64,000 bases of DNA. It comes from Drosophila persimilis (Eukaryota > Arthropoda > Insecta > Diptera > Drosophilidae). Below, one piece after another: positions 47,532-61,400 of the stretch (position 1 is the first letter of the stretch; each line of letters opens with the position of its first letter). Location of the stretch: the NCBI RefSeq assembly GCF_003286085.1, contig NW_020825322.1, positions 1,674,001 through 1,738,000 of the forward strand, in the 5' to 3' direction. The notes beneath the pieces are model-generated. The model searched no databases. It saw only the letters and a program-made list of their open reading frames with translations, and had not been told where the DNA came from. Position numbers and translations under genes: made by a program.

Positions 47532-48290
47532 TTCGCATCATAATCTGCTTCGTATATCTACACAATTTAACGGATTAACTATAAACGGAAAAGAGCTGTT
47601 CAAATTTGGGCTGCAAAGCCATCGATGGCATTATCGAAAATATCGATGTTCTTAGAATTGTGCGATAGTTTCTTATCAATTAAGAAAAAAAGTACTATTT
47701 CGAAGTTTATAAAATATGAAAATACAATATGCTAGTTGGACTTCTCCGGCATACGCATAGATAGTAAACGCAATAACGCATATATAGCAGACCGCCATTA
47801 AATTAAAAACGATAATTTACGAGCTTTTGTCAGATATCGATTCGATAATTTACATTTTGCATGAAGCTTATATGGTATATTGCACATACTGACTAAGTAT
47901 CGGGGTTTAAATGTAGAGGCGCGACTCAACGTTTCCTTCCCGGTCGTTGCTTATACAAAGTGAAAAGGACTCACTCAAAGGCTAAACGACAAGGTAATCC
48001 GCCAATCCATAGTATATGGATAGTATATCCATAGTATCATTGGCCTCTGCGTCCATGTTCGGGTTCTGGATTTGATTTGATTTGAAACTCACCCAGCGCG
48101 GCTTAAGTATTTTGAGAACGCGTTAATAATTTTCTGCCCACGCGCTCGGCAGCTCGAGTGGACCCCAACGACTAGAAAATTGATTCACTAATCGGATAAA
48201 ATTATATGGGCATGGCTAAATGTTCTATATAGCTGAGAATATTCCACGGAAGATCGAAAACGAGGAATATGTAAAATAGAACTTGAACTC
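47532..48290. other. intergenic stretch with ATCGAT motifs
   Basis: Several ATCGAT-type sequences (near 47622, 47642 and 47836) resemble DRE sites and could be promoter remains of the adjacent BUD31 copy or part of the r promoter region. No gene seen. Confidence 0.4.
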
Positions 48291-48291
48291 A

Positions 48292-48375
48292 GTATATTTA
48301 CGGTATATTTTTTAAATGAGGCGGTATGTTTCGGTATATTTCTGATGGTCGGACGGTATTGATGTTGTATCGATA
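48292..48375 (+). promoter_or_regulatory. housekeeping core promoter of rudimentary (motif 6 and DRE)
   Basis: A perfect Ohler motif 6 (TTCGGTATATTT at 48330-48341), one or two further near matches (about 48290-48311), and a perfect DRE palindrome TATCGATA at 48368-48375. This pairing is typical of TATA-less fly housekeeping promoters. The gene lying downstream on the plus strand is r. Confidence 0.7.
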
Positions 48376-48399
48376 AGTCCGCGTTGATTGAAGTTGAGT

Positions 48400-48578
48400 T
48401 TGGTTGATTGAATTGCGCCATATAGGTTTGCAAAGCGCTATAAATACATCTTTAATTGGACATCGAGTGCGACAGAACACACAACAAAGCTCTGGCACAC
48501 ACGTGTACACGTGCTCTCCATCTACAACTACAACTGCAGGCTGCATCTAAAGCTTCTCTGAACGAAAGTGTCGTCTGT
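48400..48578 (+). other. probable non-coding exon 1 of rudimentary
   Basis: Downstream of the motif 6/DRE promoter the plus strand reaches a consensus donor (CTGT|GTGAGT, exon end 48578). The 890-base intron would end at the good acceptor TTCTGTGGACAG, so exon 2 begins at 49469, seven bases before the r start codon. The left edge is a guess. A stretch of T at 48827-48840 and a GT run at about 49085-49097 lie in the intron. With this exon the gene has seven exons, which agrees with what I recall for D. melanogaster r. Confidence 0.55.
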
Positions 48579-49475
48579 GTGAGTGCACCTAAATAGATAA
48601 GAAAAAACCGCAAAAATTTTAAAAACTATTCAATTCGTGAAAACTGTTTTGCAAATTATACGTACCTACAATTCGTCTTGATTTAGAACTTTGTGTACTT
48701 TGTTGGGGTACAAACCGGTTTCAAGTCCAACCTCTCACACGTGCGCTAACGCACAACCAGTGCCACATTGTGGTAAACTGTGGCGTATCAGTTGATAAAC
48801 AAACTCAAAATAATACAACACATTTTGTTTTTTTTTTTTTGTTGATTTATAAGAATATTATTAATAATTATATATACTATTTGATCCATATTTAAACAAT
48901 TGAATATGTTCATTTGTGCTCAACAGTGCCTGCATGTCGTGGCAGTGGTTGTAAGCTGTCTCAGTTCTCCGTTTTTGATAAGCGAAGAGAAGCGCTGTTC
49001 CAGACGGGAGCAACATGTTGTGCCAGACATCGAAAAACATAGAAGTGCGACAGAGACAGACAAAAGTTCGTGAGAGCGTTTCTTGTGTGTGTGTGTGAAG
49101 AGAACCGCAAGTTTGCTTTTATCGTATACGGGTTTAACGCTATCCTGTACTCGTCCAGTAGAAGGGAGTATTAGACGAAAGAAAGCTTTTATACATATGG
49201 ATATGTGTGTGCCTTGTACTCGTATATCGTATCGAGGGTATATTGTAATCCTGTGTACAGTAGGCAGAACCAAGGGTGTCCGAGCCCATTAAATGGATAC
49301 ATATAATAAATACATATATATGGATCTGAATTAATAGTTAAAACTTGTAAAATGTAATATCATGGCTAATTGCCATATCCGAATCTAATCTTTATAGGCA
49401 GAATAGGTACACAAATAAAATGATTTGCTTAGCATCTCTCTCACTCTCTTTGTACCTTCTGTGGACAGGATAAAG

Positions 49476-52400
49476 ATGCGACAAGTGGACTGTTACCTGG
49501 TGCTGGAGGATGGCACCGTCATGCCGGGGCTGTCGTTCGGACATGTGGCCAAGGATAGTCCGGTGGGAGGCGAGGTTGTCTTCCAAACAGGCATGGTCGG
49601 CTACACCGAGGCGCTGACAGATCGCTCGTACAGTGGACAGATTCTGGTGCTGACCTACCCGCTGATTGGTAACTATGGAGTGCCCTGCCCGGAGGAGGAC
49701 GAGCACGGCCTGCCTAAGCACTTTGAGTGGCTCAAGGGAGCCGTGCAGGCCACCGCCCTTGTGGTGGGCGAAGTGGCCGAGTGCGCCTGGCACTGGCGTA
49801 GCTCCAAGACGCTGCCCAAGTGGTTGGCTGAGCACAAGGTGCCTGGCATCAGTGGCGTGGACACACGCGCCCTTACCAAAAAGTTGCGGGAGCAGGGCAG
49901 CCTTCTGGGTCGCATCGTGTACGAGGCCCCCAAGGAGGGGCCAAACAAACTAATCTTTGAGGATCCCAACACCCGTAATCTAGCCAAGGAGTGCAGCGTA
50001 CGGAAGAAGATGGTCTTCGGGGATACCACCAGTGGCAAGGGCCCACGCATCGCCATCATAGACTGCGGCCTGAAGCTCAATCAGTTGCGCTGCCTGCTGC
50101 AGCGTGGTGCCTCTGTGCAGCTGCTGCCATGGAGCGCTGACCTGAAGGACGAGGACTACGATGCCCTCTTCCTGTCCAACGGACCCGGCAATCCGGAGAG
50201 CTGCGACGCGATTGTTGAGCAGGTGCGGCGCGTCATCCGGGCTGGCACCAAGCCCATCTTCGGCATCTGTCTGGGCCACCAGCTGCTGGCCAAGGCCATT
50301 GGCTGCTCCACCTTCAAGATGAAGTACGGCAACCGTGGCCACAACCTGCCCTGCCTGCACCGTGCCACTGGCCGCTGCTTGATGACCTCACAGAACCACG
50401 GCTACGCAGTGGATCTGCAGGATCTACCCGGTGACTGGGAGGAGCTCTTTGTGAATGCCAATGACGGCACCAACGAGGGCATTGTCCACCGCTCCAAGCC
50501 CTACTTCTCAGTGCAGTTTCATCCGGAGCACCATGCAGGGCCCTGCGACACCGAATTCCTGTTCGATGTCTTCATGGAATCCATCCGTACCCCACAGCTG
50601 AGTGTGCCAGAACTCATAAATCGACGACTGCGTCCCGCCAAGCTGCTGCCCGTCCAGCCTAAGCCGCGCAAGGTGCTCATCCTGGGCTCTGGTGGCCTCT
50701 CCATTGGCCAGGCGGGCGAATTCGATTACTCCGGCTCGCAGGCCATCAAGGCGATGCGAGAGTCTGGCATCCAGACGGTGCTCATCAATCCGAATATCGC
50801 CACCGTGCAGACCTCAAAGGGAATGGCGGACAAATGCTATTTCCTGCCCCTGACCCCCCACTACGTGGAGGAGGTGATCAAGTCGGAGCGCCCCAACGGA
50901 GTGCTGCTCACCTTTGGCGGCCAGACGGCACTCAATTGCGGCGTGGAACTGGACCGGGCCGGAGTCTTTGAGAAGTACAATGTCCGCATTCTGGGCACGC
51001 CCATCCAGTCGATCATCGAAACGGAGGATCGTAAGCTTTTCGCCCAGCGCGTCAACGATATTGGGGAGCAGGTGGCGCCGTCGGAGGCCGTCTATTCGGT
51101 GGCCGAGGCTCTGGAGGCGGCCGGCCGCCTCGGCTATCCGGTGATGGCCAGGGCCGCCTTCTCGCTGGGCGGCCTGGGCTCCGGCTTTGCCAACAACGAA
51201 CAGGAGCTGGAGAACCTCGCCGAGCAGGCGCTGGCTCACTCTAGCCAGCTGATTGTGGACAAATCGCTCAAGGGCTGGAAGGAGGTCGAGTACGAAGTGG
51301 TGCGCGATGCCTTCGACAACTGCATCACCGTCTGCAACATGGAGAACTTCGATCCGCTTGGCATCCACACGGGCGAGAGCATTGTGGTGGCCCCCTCGCA
51401 GACGCTTTCGGACCGGGAGTATCAAATGCTCCGCAACACCGCCCTGAAGGTCATCCGGCATCTGGGCGTTGTGGGGGAGTGCAACATCCAGTATGCGCTC
51501 TGCCCCCACTCGGAGCAGTTCTACATCATCGAAGTAAATGCGCGGCTGTCGCGCAGCTCGGCGCTGGCCAGCAAGGCTACCGGCTATCCTCTGGCCTATG
51601 TGGCCGCCAAGCTGGCTTTGGGCCTGCCCCTGCCCGAGATCAAGAACTCGGTGACGGGGAATACGACGGCCTGCTTTGAGCCCTCACTCGACTACTGTGT
51701 GGTGAAGATACCGCGCTGGGATCTGGCCAAATTCACGCGCGTCAGCAAGCACATCGGCAGCTCCATGAAGAGCGTCGGCGAGGTGATGTCCATCGGACGA
51801 AGCTTCGAGGAGGCCTTCCAGAAGGCCCTACGCATGGTCGACAGCGATGTGCTGGGCTTCGATGCGGACGTTGTGGTCGTCGACGAGCAGAAGCTGGCGG
51901 ATCAGCTCTCAGAGCCGACGGATCGACGGCCCTTTTTCTTGGCCGCCGCCCTGACCATGGGCATGGATATCCAGCAGCTGCATCAGCTCACCAACATCGA
52001 TCAGTGGTTCCTGCACAAGCTGGAGCGGATCGTCTTTTTCAACCACCATCTCAGCCGCCTCAATGCCTCCGGCAGCCAGCTGGGTCCCGATCTGCTGCTC
52101 AAAGCCAAGCGTCTGGGCTTCTCCGACAAGCAGATAGCCAAGGCCACCAAAAGCACGGAGCTGGTGGTGCGCCAGCAGCGTCACGAGCTGGGAATCCGTC
52201 CGTTTGTCAAACAGATCGACACGGTGGCAGGGGAGTGGCCGGCGAGCACCAATTATCTGTATACGACCTATCACGGCACCGAGCACGACGTGGAGTTCCC
52301 CGGGGGCCACATCATTGTGGTGGGGTCGGGCGTGTACCGCATTGGCTCCTCGGTGGAGTTTGACTGGTGCGCCGTGGGCTGCCTGCGGGAGCTGCGGAAG

Positions 52401-55400
52401 CTGCAGAAGCCAACGATCATGATCAACTACAACCCGGAGACGGTCTCCACCGACTACGACATGTGCGATCGGCTGTACTTTGAAGAGATCAGCTTTGAGG
52501 TGGTGATGGACATCTACGAACTGGAGTCCTCCGAGGGCATCATCCTCTCGATGGGGGGCCAGCTGCCCAATAACATCGCCATGGATCTCCACCGGCAGCA
52601 GGCCAAGGTTTTGGGCACTTCCCCGGACTCGATCGACTGTGCCGAGAATCGTTTCAAGTTCTCGCGCATGCTGGACCGGAAGGGCATCCTCCAGCCGCGC
52701 TGGAAGGAGTTGACCAACCTCAAGTCGGCCATCGAGTTCTGCGAGGAGGTGGGCTACCCTTGCCTGGTCAGACCCTCGTATGTGCTGTCCGGGGCGGCCA
52801 TGAACGTGGCCTACTCCAACCAGGACCTGGAGACGTATCTGAACGCCGCCTCGGAGGTTAGTCGCGAGCATCCGGTGGTCATATCCAAGTTTCTCACCGA
52901 AGCCAAGGAAATCGACGTTGATGCCGTGGCCGCCGACGGCCAGATCCTTTGCATGGCCGTCTCTGAGCATGTGGAGAATGCGGGCGTCCATTCGGGCGAT
53001 GCCACGCTGGTCACCCCGCCGCAGGATCTCAACGCCGAGACGCTGGAGGCCATCAAGCGGATCACATGCGCCTTGGCCAGCCTCCTGGACGTTACCGGAC
53101 CCTTCAACATGCAACTGATTGCCAAGAACAACGAACTCAAGGTCATTGAATGCAACGTGCGCGTCTCGCGCTCCTTCCCCTTCGTCTCGAAGACCCTCGA
53201 TCACGACTTTGTGGCAACCGCCACCAGAGCCATTGTCGGCATGGACGTGGAGCCCATCGATGTGCTCCATGGGGTCGGCAAGGTCGGAGTGAAGGTGCCA
53301 CAGTTTAGTTTCTCCCGCCTCGCGGGCGCCGATGTCCAGCTGGGCGTCGAGATGGCCTCCACCGGAGAGGTGGCCGGCTTCGGCGACAACCGCTACGAAG
53401 CCTACCTCAAGGCCATGATGTCCACCGGCTTTCAGATACCCAAGAATGCCGTACTCCTCTCCATCGGTAGCTTCAAGGTGAGCGTTCGGTTCCATGCTTT
53501 CTATATTTAAGGACTTTCCCTTTTTTAATTCGTATTCGTTTCGTTTCCTTCTCCTTTTTGGGCAGCACAAAATGGAACTGCTTCCTTCCATACGGGATCT
53601 GGCCAAAATGGGCTACAAACTGTACGCCTCCATGGGCACCGGCGATTTCTATGCAGAACATGGCGTTGATGTAAGTGCAAAAACGTTTTATAAAACCAAC
53701 TTGTCAGGATTCCTTTAACGAGGGGAATCATTGCCTTTTGCTGGGGAAGTCCTGAGGATTCAGACCATGCTTCCAAAGAATGCTTCCCTGAGAATAGTAA
53801 AAAGAACCAATTACATGCCGTGTACATGAGGTAGCAGATCGATGCTGGAATCGAGACTCGCGATAAACTAAAAAACCAAAAACAAATTACTTCTCGTGTG
53901 CATGAATCGCCACAGTGATGACCGACTCACGTGCACAAGCGAATGCTTCAACGACCATCTAGTCTAAGCTTGACTCCCAAGAAAAGAAAAAGAGCCATAT
54001 TGCTGCTTGACTCAAGACAAGCAAAAAACGACATACATTGCATGTGCTTGACGCAATAGATTGATGCTCTGCACGAGCTTCGCTGTGATTTCGACTTAAA
54101 ACAGTCTTTATCTTAGTTTTTTATCGAAAGATCTTATCTTTCTTTTCTTTACTGAATGGAAAATAAGATTCCGAATTGCTTATAGAAAACACTTTCAAAA
54201 GACCCTTTGGTTAGATTCAGGGCCAAGGCACCAAGGCACTCTGGAAGAACAACTATAGTAGCTCTGATACGCAATAGTTATATCCTAGGAGGAAGGCTGA
54301 TAAATCGATTCATGCCATTAGTTGGAGTTTCCTTTTTTTCAAGTTTGTAGACGCGAAAGATCTGAATTTCGTTGTATTTTATTTTATTGTAAATATGTAC
54401 ATAGATATCTGTACATCTTCAGATATGGAAGATAGTATTAAGTAGTGCTTTAATTGGAGCCGTTACCTATTGGAATAACTTTGATTTCATACCTTAAGTC
54501 AAAGTGAAACAGAAACCCTCTCATAGTCACTTGAGCTCTCTTAAGTATTCCTAATGGATTTAGTAGCACAAGGTACTACGGGTTCCTTCCAGAAGAGTAC
54601 TCGATGGGCCTTATCTTTGAGTGGGGGACTTAAAAATACAGATATGGATATCAGCGAATATACGAGCATATATTGCTTAGGATTGGGGTTGGATTCAGTT
54701 GAAGGCTTCCTTGATCTTCTGCGTGTTCCGCCTGAGGATGTCGCGTAGCTCTTCGCGCGTCGCCTCCGATGGTGCCAGGGTCTGGATGACCTGCTCCGTC
54801 TTACTGCTCAGGGTCTGTAGTCTGTCCGGGTCCACGTTGAGGCGCTGTAGCAGAGTGTTGAGCGATAGCATGCTCTCGCTGGGAGTGGCCATTGTTTGGG
54901 CTGGGTCTTCCTTAACCTCTTGCACCTCGCCCTCTGGTTTGGGCTGTGTGTTTCCCTTCAGGATGCCCGGTGGTGTGTTGTGTGGCAGGGGCAGGACCTG
55001 CCTGGACATGGGATCGGGTGAGTGGATCTGCACTACGTGCTCCATGAATTTAATGGACTTGCGACGCTGCTGGGGAGTCATCGGAGAAGGATGGGGCGAT
55101 GGCGCTGGCGATGGCGAACAACTGATTGATCCGGAGAAGCTGCGTCGTGGTAGGGCCGGCGCAGCCTCTGCACCGGCCACACACATCCGCTCAATGCGCC
55201 CAGACGCCTGCTGCAGCTCCTCCACATAGTGTTGGGCATTCTGGGAGCATCCGAGCTTCTGGTACAGTCGGCACAGCCTCTGGGCCTGCTCCAAAAAGAG
55301 CTCCGCATGCAGCCGATTGCCAAACTGTGTTGCCTTGGCCAGCATGGCCAGCAGATGGTCGATCAGCAGCTCCAGCAGATTGGTGCGCCGCAGTATCTCC

Positions 55401-58400
55401 AGGCCGTTGTTCAGCTGCGGCCTGTCGGGGGACTGCGACTGGGGAGTGTCCTGAAGGCTGCGGGAGCGCGCTAGCAGCCACTGCATGGACATATCCATCG
55501 ATGAGTCCTGGGAGGGACGCCGCTGCTCGGTCAACTGCTGCAGCTGCTGGCTGGAGGCTCGCAGCATTTGGGTCTTGCGCCTCAGCTTGCCCCGTGAGCG
55601 CTCCTGATGCTGCGGCATGCCGAGGAGTCCCCGGGCATCGGTGACCTCCTCTCGCTGCTTTTCCTGCTGCTGCTGCTGCTGTTCATCCTGCTGCTGTTGC
55701 TGCTGGTGTGCCTGCTGAAGGATGGAGTTGCCCGAGCGGGAGAACTTGCCCCAGCTGTGCAGCTGCAGGTAGTCCTGGCAGAAGAAGTTGTCCAGCAGCC
55801 GCTTGTAGTCCATCTTGGGATAGAAGTCGGGGGCATGCTCGATGTTGCGCAACGCTTGCATGAGATGGAGGAGCGGCTGTTCGGCAATCCCGGCCATGAT
55901 GGAGCGCAGCTCCATGAGTGCGTCCTCCGGGACATGCTCGAACAGGTTGCGCCGCTCGATGAAGTAGTCGCTGAGGTGCTTCCGGGCCAGGCACTCGTCG
56001 AAGGAGCGGACAAAGCGCAGCAGCCGCTCCCCGAGAAACTCCTCGGGCCAGTCGTTGCTGTGCCGCTCGCACTGCCAGAAGAGATGCGCTCGCAGCTGCT
56101 CCACCAGGGAGCCCATGGCCTGGCACTTGTCGCTCACAAAGGTACGCACGAGCACCTTCATCAGGAGGAACACCTTCAGCTGCATGGCCGTCAGCTGGCG
56201 CTCGAGGAACTGTTCCGCCTGGGGGAAGACGATGCGCCACTCGAGCTCCCGGAAGGGATTCCGAGAATGCTTCGGCGCATACCCCACTGGGACCACATGG
56301 AAGCCAAAGGAGCGAATGCGGTTCCTCATCTGCTCCGTGGGCCACTGGAACTTCTCGTCGGTGTGCAGATTGGTGAGACGCGGGCGCGCCCTCAGATTGA
56401 ACTCGAAGGCACAGTCGGGCCAAGCGTTGGGCACATGGATGGCCGGCACCAGCTCCTCCCTGTCCGTGTACACGCTGCATCCCCTATAGCTGCCACTCGC
56501 CAGCAGCGAGGGGGGGATCTGCAGCTCTCGGGAGAGCTGCTGCCGCAGAAGATCCCCAAAGTACTTCATGAACTGATCGGAGCTGAGGTAACTCTGCTGG
56601 AGCAGGGCCTGACGGCGCTGCTGCTCCACACGGCACTGCCGTAGCACCTGGACGGTCTCGTAGGCGGAACGCGGACCCTCTTCTGGAGCCTCTTCCTTGC
56701 CAGCCTTCTCCCCATCGCTGTCGCCGGACAAGTCCTCCTCGTCGTCGTCGTCGTCGTCTTCGTCGTCTGATTGCTCCAGCCAGGCGGGCAGGCAGCTGGC
56801 CAGCCGGCGTACGCATCCCTCCGGCAGGACGTTCCTTTCCAGCGGAGTGGCGTTGCCCATTCTCAGCTCCTCCATGGACCGGAGAGTGTTGAGGCGTGCC
56901 AGATAGACGTGATCGTAGTCACCCTCCCGCCAGCTGCCCGAACTGTAGCCGGATGTCGATCCTCCACCGTCCGTGTAGATGCCATCGCCCTCCCCCTCCC
57001 CCTCATCGCCGCTGCTGGCGGGCATGGCCCCAATCGGAACGAGTGGGTGTGCCGGGTCGTGGGCCTGCTCCCTGAGCTTCAGGCGCACATAGCCCATCCA
57101 GCGGGACTGCTCCATCAGCTGAACGTACTCGGATCGGCAGGGCGTGGATGTGTAGTAGTCGGACTCCAGCAGCACCTTGCAGAGGGTGGCAATCGAGTCG
57201 TAGTTGGCATCGTTCGGCCGTGATATGTCCACGTTCTCGAACACCACATACGTCAGGGGCTTCTGCAGGGGCTGGGAGTGCTTCGCAGCTCTAAAAAAAA
57301 AGAACAGCGAGAGATCAGGAGAGGTCTGGAGAGGAGGGAGGAGTGAGGAGTGCCACCTACATGGGCTTAAAGTGCAGATGCTTGGACACGGTCACATCTA
57401 TGGCGCTGGCCTGCAGAAGGCTGTGCTCGGTGAGGGACTGGCCACAGGCACGCCTCTGAGCCTGCAGCTCCTCGTCCATGGCCCCCATCTCGGCATCAAA
57501 GTGCGCGAAGAACTGCAGGCCCAGCAGCAGTTGGTTGAGCAGGAACGTGGGCAGCTCCTTGTCCAGCTGTTGCAGTGTCTTTTGCTCGATGGTGCGCTGC
57601 AGCTCCTCCCGCTGGTGCTCCAAGGTGCGGGCATACAACGCACTTACACACTCGGTGGCACTGCTCCCATTACTGCCGCCTAGCAGACGCAGCTGCAGGG
57701 CCAGATCCTGGCTCGGTTTGCCGCTAATACGGCGGCGTCGTATCGATCCTGATGAACCACCGCTCGATCCTCGCTTTTGCTGTCGCCTGCGGGCATTGCG
57801 CTTCTGGAGCTTCTGCAGCTGACGCATCCGCTTTTCCTCCTGTTGGCGTCGCCGCTGGACGCGCGGGGGGGCAATGCCCGCCTGCAGTGGACTCGGTGTG
57901 GATCCTTCGTATTCCGATGGCCTCGAGCAGGAGCAACCCATGGCTGACTTTTGCTTCTTTACTGACGGACGGCTCCGTGTGTGTCTCTGATCGGGTTCGA
58001 TTGTCTTGTCGCCAGCACTCTTCTCCCTGATAAGGTCGTGCCAATCAACACCAATCAACAATCAAACAATCGCAATCATCAGCCATCAGCGGAGATAAGT
58101 GCTGACTCTGACTACACTTCCGGCTGGGCGAGGGGCGGGGTTGGTTCCAAACGACTATTTTCACTCTACTGTGGGACCCCCCATTTTTCTTACCTTTAAA
58201 CTAGGATTTGTACTAAAAAGTGAAGCCATGCTATTGGGTAATATGAGCATACATTATACATATGTATGTATAAATCCATTTCCAGGGACACTAAGGACTA
58301 TAATTTATATTATATAAATCATAAATAACTCTTGGTAACCTTATTAAATGGATATTTGTATTCTTATAGTTAATAGGATATAGAATAATAATATAATCGT

Positions 58401-61400
58401 GGTCAACCTTCTCCCTTTCACCGTTGTGCGCGTGTCTGGACCCACTGTGCCATAGAAACGGGGGCGGGGGGTTATTAATTGTATTTTCTGGAATCTCTAC
58501 AACATCCCATAAAAATCGATATCTGTGTGTGGCCTGGGCAAACAATTGATTGCATTTGAAGTTGAAGATTGCCACTGACGTTCACTTGGCCTTGGGAATG
58601 CCCTCTCACTATGTAATGCTCTCCTTTCTCTGCTCTCTACAGGTGGAATCCGTACAGTGGACATTCGATAAGACAACGCCGGACGACATCAATGGGGAGC
58701 TGCGTCATTTGGCCGAGTTCCTGGCCAATAAACAGTTCGATCTGGTCATCAATTTGCCAATGAGTGGCGGCGGTGTCAGAAGGTGAGTCCAGAAATGCTG
58801 CCCCCCCTCCTAGCACTGATGGCTTATGGATGCACTTGTCCTTGCCTTTTAGGGTGTCCTCCTTCATGACGCATGGCTATCGCACCCGTCGTCTGGCCGT
58901 GGACTACTCCATACCATTGGTGACGGATGTCAAGTGCACCAAACTGCTGGTGGAATCGATGCGCCTGATGGGTGGCCAGCCGGCGATGAAGACGCACACG
59001 GACTGCATGACCTCGCGGCGGATTGTCAAGCTGCCGGGCTTCATCGATGTCCATGTGCATCTGCGAGAGCCGGGTGCCACGCACAAGGAGGACTTTTCCA
59101 GCGGCACAGCCGCTGCCTTGGCTGGCGGGGTCACCCTGGTCTGTGCCATGCCCAACACGAATCCCTCGATCGTCGACAAGGAGACGTTTGCCCAGTTCCA
59201 GGAGCTGGCCCGCCTCGGTGCGCGCTGTGACTATGCCCTATATTTGGGCGCCTCCGATGCGAACTGGGCCCAGGCCCACGAATTGGCCTCGCAGGCGTGT
59301 GGCCTGAAGATGTACCTCAACGACACGTACGGCACACTGAGGCTCAGCGATATGACGGCCTGGCAGCGGCACCTCTCACACTGGCCCAAACGGGCCCCGA
59401 TCGTTTGCCACGCGGAGAAGCAGAGCATGGCGGCTGTGGTGCTGCTGGCACATCTGCTGGATCGCCATGTGCACATTTGCCATGTGGCCAGGAAGGAGGA
59501 GATCCAGCTGATTCGGGCGGCCAAGGAGAAGGGCATCAAGGTAACGTGCGAGGTGTGCCCGCACCACTTGTTCCTTAGCACCAAAGATGTGGATCGTCTG
59601 GGCTCCGGCATGTCCGAGGTGCGTCCGCTCCTCTGCTCACCCGAAGACCAGGAGGCGCTGTGGGAGCACATGGAGTACATCGATGTGTTCGCCACCGACC
59701 ATGCACCGCACACGCTCGAGGAGAAGCAATCGGAGCGTCCACCGCCCGGCTTTCCCGGCCTGGAGACCATCCTGCCGCTCCTCCTGCAAGCCGTCCACGA
59801 GGGCCGGCTCACCATGGAGGATATCAAACGCAAGCTGCACCGCAATCCGCGCAACATCTTCAACCTGCCCGAGCAGCCGCACACCTATGTGGAGGTCGAT
59901 CTGGACGAGGAGTGGACCATCTCCGGCAGCGAGCTGAAGACCAAGGCCGGCTGGACGCCCTTCGAGGGGACCAAGGTCACGGGTCGTGTCCATCGCGTGG
60001 TCCTGCGCGGCGAGGTGGCCTTCATCGACGGCCAGGTGCTCGTGCAGCCCGGCTTCGGGCAGAATGTCCGCAACAAAGCGGGCGCCCAGCAGCTGCTCTC
60101 CGAGGCCACCCAAGAGCTGCCCAGCGATAGGGACGCTAACGACACCTTTGCCCGCCTCCTGACTGTGGAGGGTGCCGCGAAGGTCCACTTTGTGGACGAG
60201 GCCAACAATTCAAACAGCTTCCTGCGACCGATCTCCCCGTCACCGCGCCACCGCCTGGACTCGTCCAGCAACACCACCCTGAGGGACTACCTGCAGCGGA
60301 CCGCCATGTCTGTGTCTGGATCGGCATCGGGGTCGGTGGCGGCCAACCAGTACTCTCAGCCCAGTCCCAACCCGGTGGCCCATTCGCTGGTGGGCAAGCA
60401 CATCCTGGCCGTGGACATGTTCAGCAAGGACCACCTAAACGACATCTTCAATCTGGCGCAGCTGCTCAAGTCGCGTGTGACCAAGGACCGGCCGTTGGAC
60501 GATCTGCTGCGCGGCAAGATCATGGCCAGCGTCTTCTACGAGGTGAGCACACGGACGCAGTGCAGCTTTGCCGCCGCCATGCTCCGACTGGGCGGACGGG
60601 TGATCAGCATGGATCAGCTGACATCGTCGGTGAAGAAGGGCGAGTCCCTGGAGGACAGCATCAAAGTGATGGCCAGCTATGCGGATGTCATGGTGCTGCG
60701 CCATCCCCTACCCGGAGCTGTGGCTGTAAGTATGCAATGGATTGACGCCCTTTCCATTCGTTAATCTCTCATTTATTGGCTCTCAGCGTGCCGCCTTGTA
60801 CTCCCGCAAGCCGGTGATCAATGCTGGCGACGGCGTCGGGGAGCATCCCACCCAGGCACTGCTGGACATATTCACCATTCGGGAGGAGATCGGCACCGTA
60901 AACGGGCTCACCATCACCATGTGTGGAGATCTGAAAAATGGGCGCACCGTCCACTCGCTGGCACGTCTCCTCACCCTCTACAATGTGACGCTGCAGTATG
61001 TGGCGCCCGAGACTCTCCAGATGCCGGACGAAATCACCAAGTTTGTTAAAGAGCGGGGCGTCAACCAGGTGTTCTGCAACGACCTCGAGACGGTGCTGGC
61101 CGACACCGATGTGCTCTACATGACGCGTATACAGCGCGAGCGCTTCGACAGCGACAGCGAGTATCAGAAGGTAAGCGCCCAGGATAATCCAGATGCTGCC
61201 AGCTGATGCTGATATATGCTTGGTTCTTGCAGTGCAACGGTCGCTTCATTGTCACGCCCAAGCTGATGACTCTGGCCAAGAAGCGTATGATTGTGCTGCA
61301 CCCGCTGCCCCGTCTGGACGAGATCAGTCGCGACTTTGACTCGGATCCGCGCGCTGCCTACTTCCGGCAGGCCGAGTACGGTATGTACATCCGCATGGCT

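Noticed and set aside
51909-53606. Minus-strand frame of 565 codons across rudimentary
   Set aside because: It is the antisense shadow of the strongly codon-biased r coding exon.
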